This document shows, in pieces, positions 1 to 9,798 of a stretch of DNA of 64,000 nt (positions are counted from its first letter, which is position 1; each line of letters begins with the position of its first letter). Below the pieces are notes generated by a model. That model made no database searches, was not told the DNA's origin, and worked only from the letters and a program-made list of their open reading frames with translations. The stretch comes from an uncultured Halomonas sp. (GTDB taxonomy: Bacteria > Pseudomonadota > Gammaproteobacteria > Pseudomonadales > Halomonadaceae). The DNA lies in NCBI RefSeq assembly GCF_947493865.1, contig NZ_CANLTC010000005.1, forward strand, positions 124,001 to 188,000, written 5' to 3'. A program made the position numbers and the translations under genes.

Positions 1-312
1 GCTGCACCCGTCCTGTGGCCCGTGTGGGCAATAGGCAATGTGTGCAATATGGCCTCCAGCAGATTCAATCTGGCAACGCATAGCATCATGTATTTGTAAA
101 AGAGTGCGTTCTGTAAAATAGCCTCTGGCAATACCCGATTGGTTCGTGGCAACGGCAATCGTCCAGCCTTCTTTGGTCATGCGTGCAATGAAGGCGATCG
201 CTTTAGGGTAGGGCTTCCATTCTTCCAGGGACTTGATGTAGTGATCAGAGTCTTCATTGATCACTCCGTCACGATCCAGGATGATCAATTTTTTTATATC
301 AGTAGTAGTCAT
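1..312 (-). CDS. gmhB: D-glycero-beta-D-manno-heptose 1,7-bisphosphate 7-phosphatase GmhB (C-terminus cut by window edge)
   Basis: This is a HAD-superfamily phosphatase that removes the C7 phosphate of heptose 1,7-bisphosphate in ADP-heptose synthesis for the LPS core. The start at 312 gives MTTTDIKKL, then the HAD nucleophile motif I: LDRDGVIN with two Asp, followed by KPYPKAIAFI and the motif II region ATNQSGIARGYF. The Zn-loop Cys/His motif begins at the edge (AYCPHGPQDGC). The frame is open to base 1, so roughly the last 40 percent of the protein is missing. Its partners HldD and HldE are encoded further right. Its position beside glyS/glyQ matches the origin-proximal order in Pseudomonas. 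Identification is firm. Confidence 0.93.
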   Translation of the reverse strand, partial: MTTTDIKKLIILDRDGVINEDSDHYIKSLEEWKPYPKAIAFIARMTKEGWTIAVATNQSGIARGYFTERTLLQIHDAMRCQIESAGGHIAHIAYCPHGPQDGCS

Positions 313-353
313 AAGAAGAGAGTGTTCTACGGTTGGGAAGAGAAAATCCCCTA

Positions 354-381
354 CCTCGGTGTTTCACGTGAAACACCGAGG
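354..381. promoter_or_regulatory. parS centromere site 1 (ParB/Spo0J binding)
   Basis: TGTTTCACGTGAAACA lies at 360-375 and equals the widely conserved bacterial chromosomal parS consensus (TGTTNCACGTGAAACA). It sits within a perfect 28-bp palindrome spanning 354-381, in the gap between the gmhB start and the end of the channel gene. ParB loads here as a CTP-dependent clamp to organise and segregate the origin region. ParB binding itself is inferred from the exact match. Confidence 0.93.
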
Positions 382-427
382 CAAGTTTTGTTCCAGTAAT
401 TGCCAAAGATAGGAAGTGGGTCAAGAG

Positions 428-1444
428 TTAAATGTTTTTGGAATTCCACACGTCTTCCCAATCCCAGCCATCTCTGCAGTTATAGCAAAGCAAAAGTTTT
501 TGTCGAGACAGACTGCTGAGGTGATCATGAATCTGTTCAGCAGTTTTATCAAAGCAGGGTAGCTCCGCATAGGGCACGAGGTCAGGTAGTGAGGGTTCAT
601 GCTCCGCAGGATAAATAAACGCTGTGTGGAGTGTGTCTAGAAACTGATTGATTGAATCCAAGGTAGTGGAAATTTGCAATCGAGTGGACGGGTCCAGTCG
701 AGGGCAGGCATATTCGATGATGATCAAGGCTTGGTAAAGCCTTGTAAGTGCAACCGGTAGCGCACTCATCGAATGCCGGCTATGGTAATAGTGCAATATG
801 GGATAGGCTAAATGCTGCTGCCCTAATGTGGTAATCGAAGCTTGTAATGTAGCGAGCTGATTCGCCAGGCCCGGAAAGGCCTCTTCATGATGTGTGCTTC
901 TAATAATATGCAGAGGACTGTGGCCCATGGCGCTGATCAATAGCGCGCATTGGCGTTTTTGTACCGTAGCCGATACCACTGGAACAATATAGGTAACCGC
1001 CAGGGTGAATAGAAATAACCCATTGACAGCAGCTAGAGTAGATAGAAAACGCCAGGCGTTATCGCCTGGGACATAATCGCCATAACCAAGCGTTGAAATC
1101 GTATAGCCGACGAAATAAAAGCGTTCAAGAACCGTTGCCATCACCTTTGTTGTAGAGTTGACCACGGCATGGGGAACGCTGCAAAACAGCAAGAACCAGC
1201 CGAGCCAGACAAGGCTTACCCAAGAGATGATGAGTAATACCGTAATCCACGGGCCCAGGGCGTTAAGCATGGCATGGCTCTTTCGGCGACGATGAATCTT
1301 AAGAAAAATCTTCCCAATGCCGTTGATGAGGCGATTGGTCAGTGGGCCCGAATTCGATGCAGAAAGGGTGGTTTGAATGGCGTCGTAGGCTGCTATGGCA
1401 ATTAGTATGAAACCGATGACCCCAAGCAAGGGATTTCCTATCAT
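428..1444 (-). CDS. Two-pore-helix type potassium channel protein (Ion_trans_2)
   Basis: This is an inner-membrane ion channel of 338 aa. A hydrophobic segment lies at about residues 3-22. It is followed by a basic stretch (HRRRKSH, near 51-57) and two further membrane segments at about 65-90 and 135-158 that flank a pore loop. The K+ selectivity filter TLGYGD is at 118-123, so K+ selectivity is well supported. The long cytoplasmic tail (about 165-338) matches no domain I recognise; there is no visible RCK or cyclic-nucleotide domain. Base composition is visibly more A+T rich than the flanking glyS or gmhB genes, and the gene sits exactly between two parS sites, so a later insertion is possible. 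The gating signal is unknown. Confidence 0.85.
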   Translation of the reverse strand: MIGNPLLGVIGFILIAIAAYDAIQTTLSASNSGPLTNRLINGIGKIFLKIHRRRKSHAMLNALGPWITVLLIISWVSLVWLGWFLLFCSVPHAVVNSTTKVMATVLERFYFVGYTISTLGYGDYVPGDNAWRFLSTLAAVNGLFLFTLAVTYIVPVVSATVQKRQCALLISAMGHSPLHIIRSTHHEEAFPGLANQLATLQASITTLGQQHLAYPILHYYHSRHSMSALPVALTRLYQALIIIEYACPRLDPSTRLQISTTLDSINQFLDTLHTAFIYPAEHEPSLPDLVPYAELPCFDKTAEQIHDHLSSLSRQKLLLCYNCRDGWDWEDVWNSKNI

Positions 1445-1554
1445 TTTGACTTCCTTGTTGTGTATAGGTGCTGAATTTTAGTCTAGGGCTATTAGTGTCG
1501 GTGAAGAGTAACTCGATTTTGCTATTTGTGCGCTAGCATGGATCGAGAGAAAAC

Positions 1555-1588
1555 CTCACTTCATGTTTCACGTGAAACATGAAGTGAG
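1555..1588. promoter_or_regulatory. parS centromere site 2 (ParB/Spo0J binding)
   Basis: This is a second exact TGTTTCACGTGAAACA (1564-1579) inside a perfect 34-bp palindrome at 1555-1588. The bases flanking the 16-mer differ from site 1, so only the core is shared, as expected for independent centromere sites rather than a recent duplication. It lies upstream of the channel gene and downstream of glyS, about 1.2 kb from site 1. Confidence 0.93.
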
Positions 1589-1605
1589 CATTGGAATTCA
1601 AAAGA

Positions 1606-1633
1606 AAGGGGCCAGCATGGTTGCTGGCCCCTT
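1606..1633 (-). terminator. Intrinsic terminator of glyQ-glyS
   Basis: A stem pairs AAGGGGCCAGCA with TGCTGGCCCCTT around a short loop. On the minus strand it is followed by a T-rich run (TTTCTTTTG). It lies 33 bases past the glyS stop. Confidence 0.85.
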
Positions 1634-1666
1634 GTGCCTAAAACGCTGTCGTTCCTGTCGGTCTGA

Positions 1667-3736
1667 TTATTGAAGCTGACCGATATCCGCTACTTCGAGG
1701 AACAGCCCTTGCAGCTTGGCCAGCAAGGCCAAGCGGTTATTGCGGACAGCGGCATCCTCCGTCATGACCATGACGTCATCAAAGAAGGCGTCGACAGGCT
1801 CCCTGAGCGCGGCCAAGGCATCTAGTGCTTCTCGGTAGCAAGCATCGGCGAGTAGTGGTGCTGTCAATTCACGACGCTCTTCCAGGGCCTTTTCCAATGC
1901 CTGTTCGGCAGGTTCATGAAGCAGTCCTGGGTCGATCTGCATCGGGCTTTCCTGCTCATGAGCCTGCTTGGCGAGAATGTTAGTGACGCGTTTGTTGGCC
2001 GCGGCGAGGGCCGTGGCTTCTTCACGCAGGCTGAAGGCCTGTACGGCGCGCATTCGACGGGCAAAGTCCAGCGGGCGGGTGACAGGACGAGCGCGCACCG
2101 CCAGATAGACCTCTACGGCAATGCCTTCCTCCTGGGCCCAGGCCCGAAAACGATCGAGCATATAGTCGAATACTTCATCTACCACGCTATCGGCATGGGG
2201 CAGCGCCTCATATTGTGCCGCAGCCTGTTCGAGCAGTTCGCGCAGATCGAGATCGAGTTCGGCCTTGACCAGAATGTTGAGCACGGCGATGGCAGCACGG
2301 CGCAGGGCAAAGGGGTCCTTGGTGCCGCTAGGGCGTTGGCCGATGCCGAAGATGCCGACCAATGTATCCAGGCGATCCGCCAGTGCCAAGGCTTGCCCGG
2401 TGGCCGTCTGCGGTATCTGGTCGCTGGCGAAGCGGGGCAGGTACTGCTCCTGGAGCGCCTTCGCGACCGCATCCGGTTCGCCATCATGCCGGGCATAGTA
2501 ATAGCCCATGATGCCCTGCAACTCGGGAAATTCCTGCACCATCTCCGTGACGAGATCGCACTTGGCCAGTTGGGCGGCACGTCCGGCATGTTCACTATTG
2601 CCACCGATACGTTCAGCAATGGTTCGAGCCAGCGCCTCGTTGCGCTCGCTCTTGTCGGCCAGTGATCCAAGCTGGTGCTGGAACGTCACGCTTGCCAGGC
2701 CATCCCGACGGGAAGCAAGGCTGCGGCCGAGATCCGCTTCATAGAAGAAGGCCGCATCCGCCAGGCGAGGGCGAATGACCTTTTCGTTACCTTCGATGAC
2801 CTGGCGCGGATCGCGACTGTCGATGTTGGCAATAGTGATGAACGCAGGCTTGAGCTTGCCGGCATCATCGAGAAGGTGGAAGTACTTTTGATTGGCCTTC
2901 ATCGATGAAACAAGACATTCGGCGGGCACTTCGAGAAACCGCGCATCGAAGCTGCCTGCCAAGGCTATAGGCCATTCCACCAGACCGCTGACCTCCACAA
3001 GCAGCGTTTCGTCGATGACGGCTGTGGCGTTCAAGGCTTCTGCCTTGGCGATCACCTGTTGGCGAATGCGTTCACGTCGCTGTTCCCGATCAGCAAGCAC
3101 ATAAGCGCCTTCCAGAGCATCCAGGTAGTCCTCCGCCTGGGCCAAGGCGATTGGCTCGGGGGCATGAAAACGATGACCACGGGTATCCCGTCCGGCATCG
3201 AGGCCAAGCACACGGGTCTCGACGACATCGCTGCCATAGAGTACGACCAGCCAATGAACCGGGCGGGAGAATTCGATTCGCGAAGCACCCCAACGCATGT
3301 ACTTGGGCACCGGCAGATCGGCAACTGCCTTGGTGATAATCTTCGGGAGAAGCGTGTTGACCGTTTCACCGCTTTGAGTGAAGCGATAGCCCAGCCAGGT
3401 GCCCTTGTCGGTTTCGAGATGCATCAGCTGATCGACCTCGACACCACAGGAACGGGCAAATCCCATTGCGGCCTTGGTCGGTTCGCCATCCTTGAAGGCG
3501 GCGCCAAGCGCTGGGCCTCGGCGCTCGATTTCCCGATCCGGCTGCTTATCCTCGAGGGCGTTTATCAGTACCGCCAGGCGGCGGGGGGTTGCATAGGCGC
3601 GTACCTGATCGAAGCCAACCTCGGCCTCCCGCAAGCCATCAGCGATATGAGTGGCGAAGGCATCCGAGAGAGAATCGATGGCACCCGGAGGAAGTTCCTC
3701 GACACCTAATTCGACAAGTAGGGTATTGGACGCCAT
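1667..3736 (-). CDS. glyS: Glycine--tRNA ligase beta subunit
   Basis: This is the beta subunit of the alpha2beta2 glycyl-tRNA synthetase. It carries the tRNA-recognition and anticodon-binding regions, while the alpha subunit GlyQ holds the aminoacylation site. The protein is 689 aa, the same length as E. coli GlyS. It begins MASNTLLVELGVEELPP and contains the family stretches TPRRLAVLI, MRWG near residue 150, and the HD-like segment around MVQEFPELQGIMGYYYA. Its start is 2 bases beyond the glyQ stop, so the pair is one transcript. A terminator follows at 1606-1633. Identification is certain. Confidence 0.97.
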   Translation of the reverse strand: MASNTLLVELGVEELPPGAIDSLSDAFATHIADGLREAEVGFDQVRAYATPRRLAVLINALEDKQPDREIERRGPALGAAFKDGEPTKAAMGFARSCGVEVDQLMHLETDKGTWLGYRFTQSGETVNTLLPKIITKAVADLPVPKYMRWGASRIEFSRPVHWLVVLYGSDVVETRVLGLDAGRDTRGHRFHAPEPIALAQAEDYLDALEGAYVLADREQRRERIRQQVIAKAEALNATAVIDETLLVEVSGLVEWPIALAGSFDARFLEVPAECLVSSMKANQKYFHLLDDAGKLKPAFITIANIDSRDPRQVIEGNEKVIRPRLADAAFFYEADLGRSLASRRDGLASVTFQHQLGSLADKSERNEALARTIAERIGGNSEHAGRAAQLAKCDLVTEMVQEFPELQGIMGYYYARHDGEPDAVAKALQEQYLPRFASDQIPQTATGQALALADRLDTLVGIFGIGQRPSGTKDPFALRRAAIAVLNILVKAELDLDLRELLEQAAAQYEALPHADSVVDEVFDYMLDRFRAWAQEEGIAVEVYLAVRARPVTRPLDFARRMRAVQAFSLREEATALAAANKRVTNILAKQAHEQESPMQIDPGLLHEPAEQALEKALEERRELTAPLLADACYREALDALAALREPVDAFFDDVMVMTEDAAVRNNRLALLAKLQGLFLEVADIGQLQ

Positions 3737-3738
3737 CC

Positions 3739-4701
<963 letters not shown>

Positions 4702-4878
4702 TGGTGAAGCACCATTGGCCATGAATTCATGAGCCGTCAAGTATACAATCAGCAGCCAAGGGGTTATAGGCGCGGCGTAGAAATGGTACGGCGGCGGGCG
4801 AAGCATATAGTCTGCCTTGCCAACGCGGGTACGCTTCGCGTCGAGACCTGAACCGGAACAGACAAAAGGGGGCGAACC

Positions 4879-5853
4879 ATGATCGTAGTGACGGGCGGTG
4901 CCGGTTTCATTGGCGCCAATCTGGTCAAGGCGCTCAATGCGAGAGGTCATCAGAATGTGCTGGTGGTCGACGATCTGACCGATGGCACCAAGTTCATCAA
5001 TCTAGCCGACTGTAGCCTGGGGGACTATCTGGACAAGCATGAGTTCCTGCGTCGGGCAAAGGCTGAATTGCGCGGCGATACCAGCGAGCGTTTGCCGCCC
5101 ATCGAGGCAATCTTTCACGAAGGTGCCTGTTCCGACACGACGGAGTGGGACGGCAAGTTCATGCTCGAAAACAACTTCGAGTACTCCAAGGTATTGTTTC
5201 ACCTGTGCCAGCGGCGCGGTATTCCACTGCTCTATGCCTCTTCCGCGGCCACTTATGGCGGCAGCGATGTCTTTTTCGAAGCGCCGGAATACGAAAAGCC
5301 GCTCAATGTGTACGGCTACTCCAAGCTGCTCTTCGATCAATATGTACGCCAGCACTGGCACCACCTGACCAGCCAGGTAGTGGGCTTTCGCTACTTCAAC
5401 GTCTACGGCCCACGGGAACAGCACAAGGGCAAGATGGCCAGTGTCGCCTTTCATCACCATACCCAGGTGAGCCAGGGGCAGAACCCGCGTCTGTTCGGTG
5501 CCTGGGATGGATTCGATGCTGGCATGCAGAGCCGGGATTTCGTCTATGTTGGCGATGCGGTCGCGGTCAATCTCTGGTTTCTCGATCACCCGGAGCATTC
5601 GGGCATCTTCAATCTGGGCACCGGCCGGGCCGAGCCGTTCAAGGCCATTGCCGAAAGTGTGATTGCCTATTACGACCGCACTCGGGGGATCAAGGGCCAG
5701 ATCGAGTACATCGATTTCCCGGAGGAACTCAAGGGCCGCTATCAAAGCTATACCCGGGCGGATATTTCGCGGTTGCGAGAGGTTGGTTACGACGCCGAGT
5801 TCAAGACCGTGGCGGAAGGGGTGGGCGCCTATCTGGAATGGCTGAATGGCTGA
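4879..5853 (+). CDS. hldD: ADP-L-glycero-D-manno-heptose 6-epimerase
   Basis: HldD epimerises ADP-D,D-heptose to ADP-L,D-heptose, the donor for inner-core LPS. This is a 324-aa short-chain dehydrogenase fold. It has the NAD(P) glycine motif TGGAGFIG at 5-12, FHEGACS at 79-85, SSAATYGG at 121-128 and the YxxxK catalytic pair Y145/K149 in [16 protein letters not shown] and FNLGTGRAE follow. A purine-rich ribosome site (GGGGG) precedes the ATG. The 3' end overlaps waaF by 8 bases, implying translational coupling. With gmhB and hldE it completes ADP-heptose supply within this window. Confidence 0.96.
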   Translation: MIVVTGGAGFIGANLVKALNARGHQNVLVVDDLTDGTKFINLADCSLGDYLDKHEFLRRAKAELRGDTSERLPPIEAIFHEGACSDTTEWDGKFMLENNFEYSKVLFHLCQRRGIPLLYASSAATYGGSDVFFEAPEYEKPLNVYGYSKLLFDQYVRQHWHHLTSQVVGFRYFNVYGPREQHKGKMASVAFHHHTQVSQGQNPRLFGAWDGFDAGMQSRDFVYVGDAVAVNLWFLDHPEHSGIFNLGTGRAEPFKAIAESVIAYYDRTRGIKGQIEYIDFPEELKGRYQSYTRADISRLREVGYDAEFKTVAEGVGAYLEWLNG

Positions 5854-6886
5854 TTCGAATCGACCCACGGGGGAGCGTATTCTCGTAGTGGGGCCTTCCT
5901 GGGTCGGCGATATGGTCATGGCCCAGAGCCTGTTCAAGACGCTCAAGAGTCGTCATCCCTTTTGTCACATCGGGGTGCTGGCCCCGGCCTGGTCACAGCC
6001 GATTCTGGCGCGTATGGCCGAGGTCGATGAGGCAATCGCCCTGGACGTCAAGCACGGGCAGTTCGGCTTGAGCGTTCGGCGTCAGGTTGCTCGCAGCCTC
6101 AAGGGACGCTTCGATCGCGCCATCGTACTGCCTCGCTCCTGGAAGTCGGCGCTGGTGCCTTTTCTGGCGGGCATACCGCAGCGGACTGGCTTCACCGGGG
6201 AGCAGCGTCTGGTGCTGCTCACGGAGCGTCGCAAACTGGACAAGACGGTGCTCGATCAAACCGTCAAGCGTTTCGTCTCCCTGGGGCTGCCGGAGGTAGA
6301 AACACGCAAGGGCGACTTTGCCATTCCAAAGCCACGTCTCGAGACGGACAGCGGCAATCTGGCGTCGCTGAAGTCGACCCATGATCTAGGCGCGCGACCA
6401 GCCATTGCCATGATGCCCGGTGCGGAATACGGCCCCGCCAAGCAGTGGCCGCTTGCGCATTTCCGACAACTGGCGCAGCAGTTGGTGAACGACGGCTATG
6501 AGATCCGGGTGTTGGGCGGCCCCAAGGATGTAGCAGCCGGAGAGAGTATTGCCGACGGTCTTGCCCACGCTCACAATCTCTGTGGCAAGACACAGCTGGC
6601 GGATGCGGTGGATCTGCTCGCGGACTGTCGACAAGTGGTGACCAACGACTCCGGGCTGATGCATGTGGCCGCAGCGGTGGGGACCCATGTGCAAGCGGTC
6701 TATGGTTCCTCCACGCCGCGCTATACACCGCCGCTGACGGATGACGCCAGCATTCATACCCTGGCGCTAACCTGCTCACCTTGCTTCAAGCGCGTGTGCC
6801 CGCTGGGACATACCCATTGCCTGCAACTGATCTCACCCAAGCGCCTGCTACGGGCGATCGAGCTGAATGAGGGAATTGCTGAATAA
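5846..6886 (+). CDS. waaF: ADP-heptose--LPS heptosyltransferase II
   Basis: This is a GT9 glycosyltransferase (346 aa) that adds the second heptose to the LPS inner core at the inner-membrane face. It has the N-terminal [18 protein letters not shown], the [13 protein letters not shown] loop and the C-terminal ADP-heptose site [15 protein letters not shown], plus a Cys-rich tail ([16 protein letters not shown]) typical of WaaF. It overlaps hldD. The last four codons and the TAA stop (6872-6886) lie inside the left inverted repeat of a 158-bp mobile element, so the native C-terminus has been replaced by insertion. Confidence 0.94.
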   Translation: MADSNRPTGERILVVGPSWVGDMVMAQSLFKTLKSRHPFCHIGVLAPAWSQPILARMAEVDEAIALDVKHGQFGLSVRRQVARSLKGRFDRAIVLPRSWKSALVPFLAGIPQRTGFTGEQRLVLLTERRKLDKTVLDQTVKRFVSLGLPEVETRKGDFAIPKPRLETDSGNLASLKSTHDLGARPAIAMMPGAEYGPAKQWPLAHFRQLAQQLVNDGYEIRVLGGPKDVAAGESIADGLAHAHNLCGKTQLADAVDLLADCRQVVTNDSGLMHVAAAVGTHVQAVYGSSTPRYTPPLTDDASIHTLALTCSPCFKRVCPLGHTHCLQLISPKRLLRAIELNEGIAE

Positions 6887-7033
6887 AGCGCCGAGCGAAA
6901 GGAAGTGCAAGGCGCACGGAGCGCAGGAAACGAGACATAACATGGGGTTAGGTGAGTTTCGACCGGGCTGGCGCACCAGCACCGCGCAACGCAGCAATTC
7001 GTTCGTGTAGACATTTATTCAGTGATTCCTGAG
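6868..7033. mobile_element. 158-bp MITE-like element, copy A, with TGAG target duplication
   Basis: The element runs 6872-7029. Its left end is GGAATTGCTGAATAAA and its right end is the imperfect inverse (TTTATTCAGTGATTCC). The direct repeat TGAG flanks it at 6868-6871 and 7030-7033. It is the same length as copy B at 57407-57564 and aligns with it without gaps, about 25 differences by hand count (84 percent). It has no coding capacity. Four-base duplications and ...CTGAATAA ends resemble IS5-type elements, so a non-autonomous derivative is inferred. It separates waaF from the convergent opgB-like gene. Confidence 0.85.
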
Positions 7034-7069
7034 GTATCTGAAGGCACATAAGGGTATAGGGGAGTCTGT

Positions 7070-8656
7070 TCAATCCTTTGTGGCAGGCTTGTCCTGGATT
7101 TCCTGCCACAGCCTGAGCTGCAGCTCGCGCTCTTCCAGCATGCGGGTATCGAGGGCCTCCAGGCCGTGCCGCTCCACCAGCGTCTGGGCCGGGGAGAGAA
7201 GCGACGCGCCGAGCCCCGCCCGATGAGAAGGAATAGTGAAGCCCATGGCCTCGAGCAGGGTCGGCAGAATATCCATGGTGGTCGCCTCGCGATGAATCAC
7301 CTTTTGTGGCAGGCCATTGCCGAACATGATCAGGGTATTCTCCCGCGGTCCCGCGATCAGCTGTAGCCAGGCGGAATTCTTCATGGACAGATGATCGCTT
7401 GCCACCACGACCAGGGTATTCTCGAGCAGCCCGCGTGACTCCAGTTGCTCGATGAATCGGCGTGCCAGCCAGGCACTGCACTTCACTGAATAAAGGATAT
7501 CCACGCCGTCGAATTCTCCCTGGCGCTCAAGGCAGCTTCTGGCGGGGTAACCGTAGGGCGGATGACCTGAAAGAGTCAGGGTGACGAAGGTGAAGGGGCC
7601 AGGCTGTCGGGCCAGGTCGCTCACTTCTTCCACGGCCATGTCGAGCAGAGAGTCATCGTTCAACCCCCAGCTATTGAGATAGGCAGGATCATCCAGACGC
7701 GGCTCTAGCTCATGGCGCCCAAGTACCCGATCGAAGCCATGGCCTTTGTAGAATAGCCCCTTGCCAGCGAATTCAAGGCTCGCACCGGCCATGTAGAGCT
7801 GACGATAACCTTGGGCCGAGAGCAGGTCCCCCAGACAGTTCACCCCGGGCAACACATGCTTGAGCGGTTCGAACTGGTCGTCGTGGATCAGTCCGGCGGG
7901 CATCAGGGGTGTCCCGCATTGGCTCGCGATCATCCCTGCCATGGTCCAGCCGGTATTCTCGCTCTGACGCACCCCCTTGAAAACCAGACCCCGCTCACCC
8001 AGGGCGTCTAGATCGTCGTATACGTCACCGAAAAACGATTTGCCGGCATAAGTGCCTTCAATGCTCTCCAGATAAAGGATGATCAGATTGGGCGGCGATG
8101 CGGGCGATGTCTCGATGGTGGGGGGGACATAGCGTCTGTCGAGCCAGGCACCGTCTTCCGCCACGATGGCCACGCCCTGGCGAGAGAAGCCGAAGAGCAA
8201 AGGGTTGAGCGCCAGGAGAAGTAGCATCAAAAGGCGCTCGAGGAGCCGCCAGCGATGATCGACGCGTACCAGCCAGGTAAAGGCAATCAACATCAGGATG
8301 CCTGCCAGGGTGTGCAGGACAGCGATCAGGATACGACCGGTGCCGCCATGCTCGGCAACGCCAGCCTGAAAATGGAACAGGATGGCGCCGATATCTACCC
8401 GGCCGTAGCTATCGGTCACATAAATCGCCAGCCACCAGAGCGCCAGGGGCAGCAGGCACCAGGGCCAGGCCTTGACCGGCGGGCGCGGGTGCAATGGTGC
8501 GCCCCAGCGAAATCCCCAGGCCAGTACCAGCCAGGCAGCTAGAACTGCCAGGGACAGAAAATGGGTGAGGGCCAGCACGGTGGTAATGGCGTAGCCCAGA
8601 CATAGTCCGAGAAAGCCGAGCGCCAGCCAGCGAACAAGAGAAGCACGAGTCGGCAT
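7070..8656 (-). CDS. OpgB/MdoB-like phosphoglycerol transferase (membrane sulfatase-fold)
   Basis: This is an inner-membrane protein with a periplasmic alkaline-phosphatase/sulfatase-fold domain, 528 aa from the ATG at 8656 (AAAGGA ribosome site). Four hydrophobic segments lie at about residues 10-30, 34-50, 64-82 and 108-130, with another near 140-156. The catalytic part contains ILYLESIEGTY (193-203) and TMAGMIASQCG (238-248), with T238 the likely nucleophile. Cys-Leu-Gly-Asp, FAGKGLFYKGHGFD and VVVASDHLSMKNSAW follow, all close to E. coli OpgB, which transfers phosphoglycerol from phosphatidylglycerol to periplasmic glucans. It lacks the long C-terminal extension of E. coli OpgB (763 aa). 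The acceptor here could be glucan or an LPS sugar. Confidence 0.8.
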   Translation of the reverse strand: MPTRASLVRWLALGFLGLCLGYAITTVLALTHFLSLAVLAAWLVLAWGFRWGAPLHPRPPVKAWPWCLLPLALWWLAIYVTDSYGRVDIGAILFHFQAGVAEHGGTGRILIAVLHTLAGILMLIAFTWLVRVDHRWRLLERLLMLLLLALNPLLFGFSRQGVAIVAEDGAWLDRRYVPPTIETSPASPPNLIILYLESIEGTYAGKSFFGDVYDDLDALGERGLVFKGVRQSENTGWTMAGMIASQCGTPLMPAGLIHDDQFEPLKHVLPGVNCLGDLLSAQGYRQLYMAGASLEFAGKGLFYKGHGFDRVLGRHELEPRLDDPAYLNSWGLNDDSLLDMAVEEVSDLARQPGPFTFVTLTLSGHPPYGYPARSCLERQGEFDGVDILYSVKCSAWLARRFIEQLESRGLLENTLVVVASDHLSMKNSAWLQLIAGPRENTLIMFGNGLPQKVIHREATTMDILPTLLEAMGFTIPSHRAGLGASLLSPAQTLVERHGLEALDTRMLEERELQLRLWQEIQDKPATKD

Positions 8657-8739
8657 TGCCGTTGGATCCTTTCGCAGATATGCGAAGCTTAACAAGCCTG
8701 TTCAGAGATTGTCTGTCATCTCTTTTGGAGTTAGGGAGT

Positions 8740-9798
8740 TCAGATATTATCCTGACAAATACGCCGATAAAGGACTAGATAGGCGTTTGCCATGGCCTCA
8801 GGGGTAAAACCCTCGAGTCGTTGTCGCGCATTCTGGACAAGCTGCTCGCCAAGACTCGGATTATCGAGTAGACGAGCGATCGCCTCAGCCAGCGCTTTGC
8901 CATCTTCGGCAGGAACCAGCAAGCCGCTTTTTCCATGAATCACGATATCCGGGATGCCATCCACGTTCGCGGCGACGATGGGAACGCCATGCTCCATGAC
9001 GTCCAGCAGAATCGATCCCAACCCCTCGTTACGGGAAGGGAACGCGAACAGATCCATCACCTGCAGGTAGTCGCCGACATTGTCGTGAAAGCCTTCCCAT
9101 ATCAGGTTGTCGAGATCGGCGCTCTCGCGTTTCAGCACCGTCTCATCCTCACCCCGGCCCAGGCACAAGAACAGTACATCGGGATGACGCGCGCGTAGCA
9201 GCCTGGCGGCGTCGATCAGCAGACGCTGGCCCTTGTGGCGATCCACCAGGGCGCCGATGTGACCCACGATTCGTCGTCCTTCAAACCGTGCACGTAGTGC
9301 CTCGACCCGCTCCGGATCGCTGGAAAGATGCGCCAGGGCGCTGGGTATACGCGTGATCGGCCCCCAGCCTTGCTCATGTAGATGGCGCTCAATCACCGAT
9401 GAGATGGCAACCAGGCAAGATGCCCCACGATAGGTCATGCGATTGAAGCGTTTGTCCTTGATTGGCTGAGGCACCCGCCGGGTAAGCAGATAAGGCGTGC
9501 CTCGCAGACATCGCTGCAGATAGGCCCAGTGCACTGCCTTGGCCTCGTGGGCGTGCACCAGATCCGCGCGCCTGCCGGTAAAATGGCTTGCCAGCTGGTG
9601 ATTGGCGGTAATCAAGCCTATATCGAGATCCGCAAGTTCTCTGCGCAGCGGCGAGTCATTGCGGCACACCAGGCTTTGCTGAATACCCTGGTGGGCCAGT
9701 GCTCGTATCAATAGCGCGGTCTGACGTTCACCCCCGCGAAAGCCCCGGGCCAGATTGACGTGGCGAATGTGCAGTGTCGATGATCTGCTTGCTACCAT
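8740..9798 (-). CDS. Glycosyltransferase family 4 (GT-B), LPS core assembly
   Basis: This is a cytoplasmic glycosyltransferase of 352 aa. The N-terminal Rossmann half has the glycine-rich HVNLARGFRGGERQTALL near residue 15. The C-terminal donor-binding half has IGHIGALVDRHKGQRLLIDA, LFLCLGRGEDE and the EX7E-type motif in FAFPSRNEGLGSILLDVMEHGVPIVAANVDGIPDIV. The sugar donor and acceptor cannot be told from sequence. It overlaps the upstream GT2 gene by 7 bases and lies in the LPS-core block, so it probably extends the core oligosaccharide. Confidence 0.85.
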   Translation of the reverse strand: MVASRSSTLHIRHVNLARGFRGGERQTALLIRALAHQGIQQSLVCRNDSPLRRELADLDIGLITANHQLASHFTGRRADLVHAHEAKAVHWAYLQRCLRGTPYLLTRRVPQPIKDKRFNRMTYRGASCLVAISSVIERHLHEQGWGPITRIPSALAHLSSDPERVEALRARFEGRRIVGHIGALVDRHKGQRLLIDAARLLRARHPDVLFLCLGRGEDETVLKRESADLDNLIWEGFHDNVGDYLQVMDLFAFPSRNEGLGSILLDVMEHGVPIVAANVDGIPDIVIHGKSGLLVPAEDGKALAEAIARLLDNPSLGEQLVQNARQRLEGFTPEAMANAYLVLYRRICQDNI

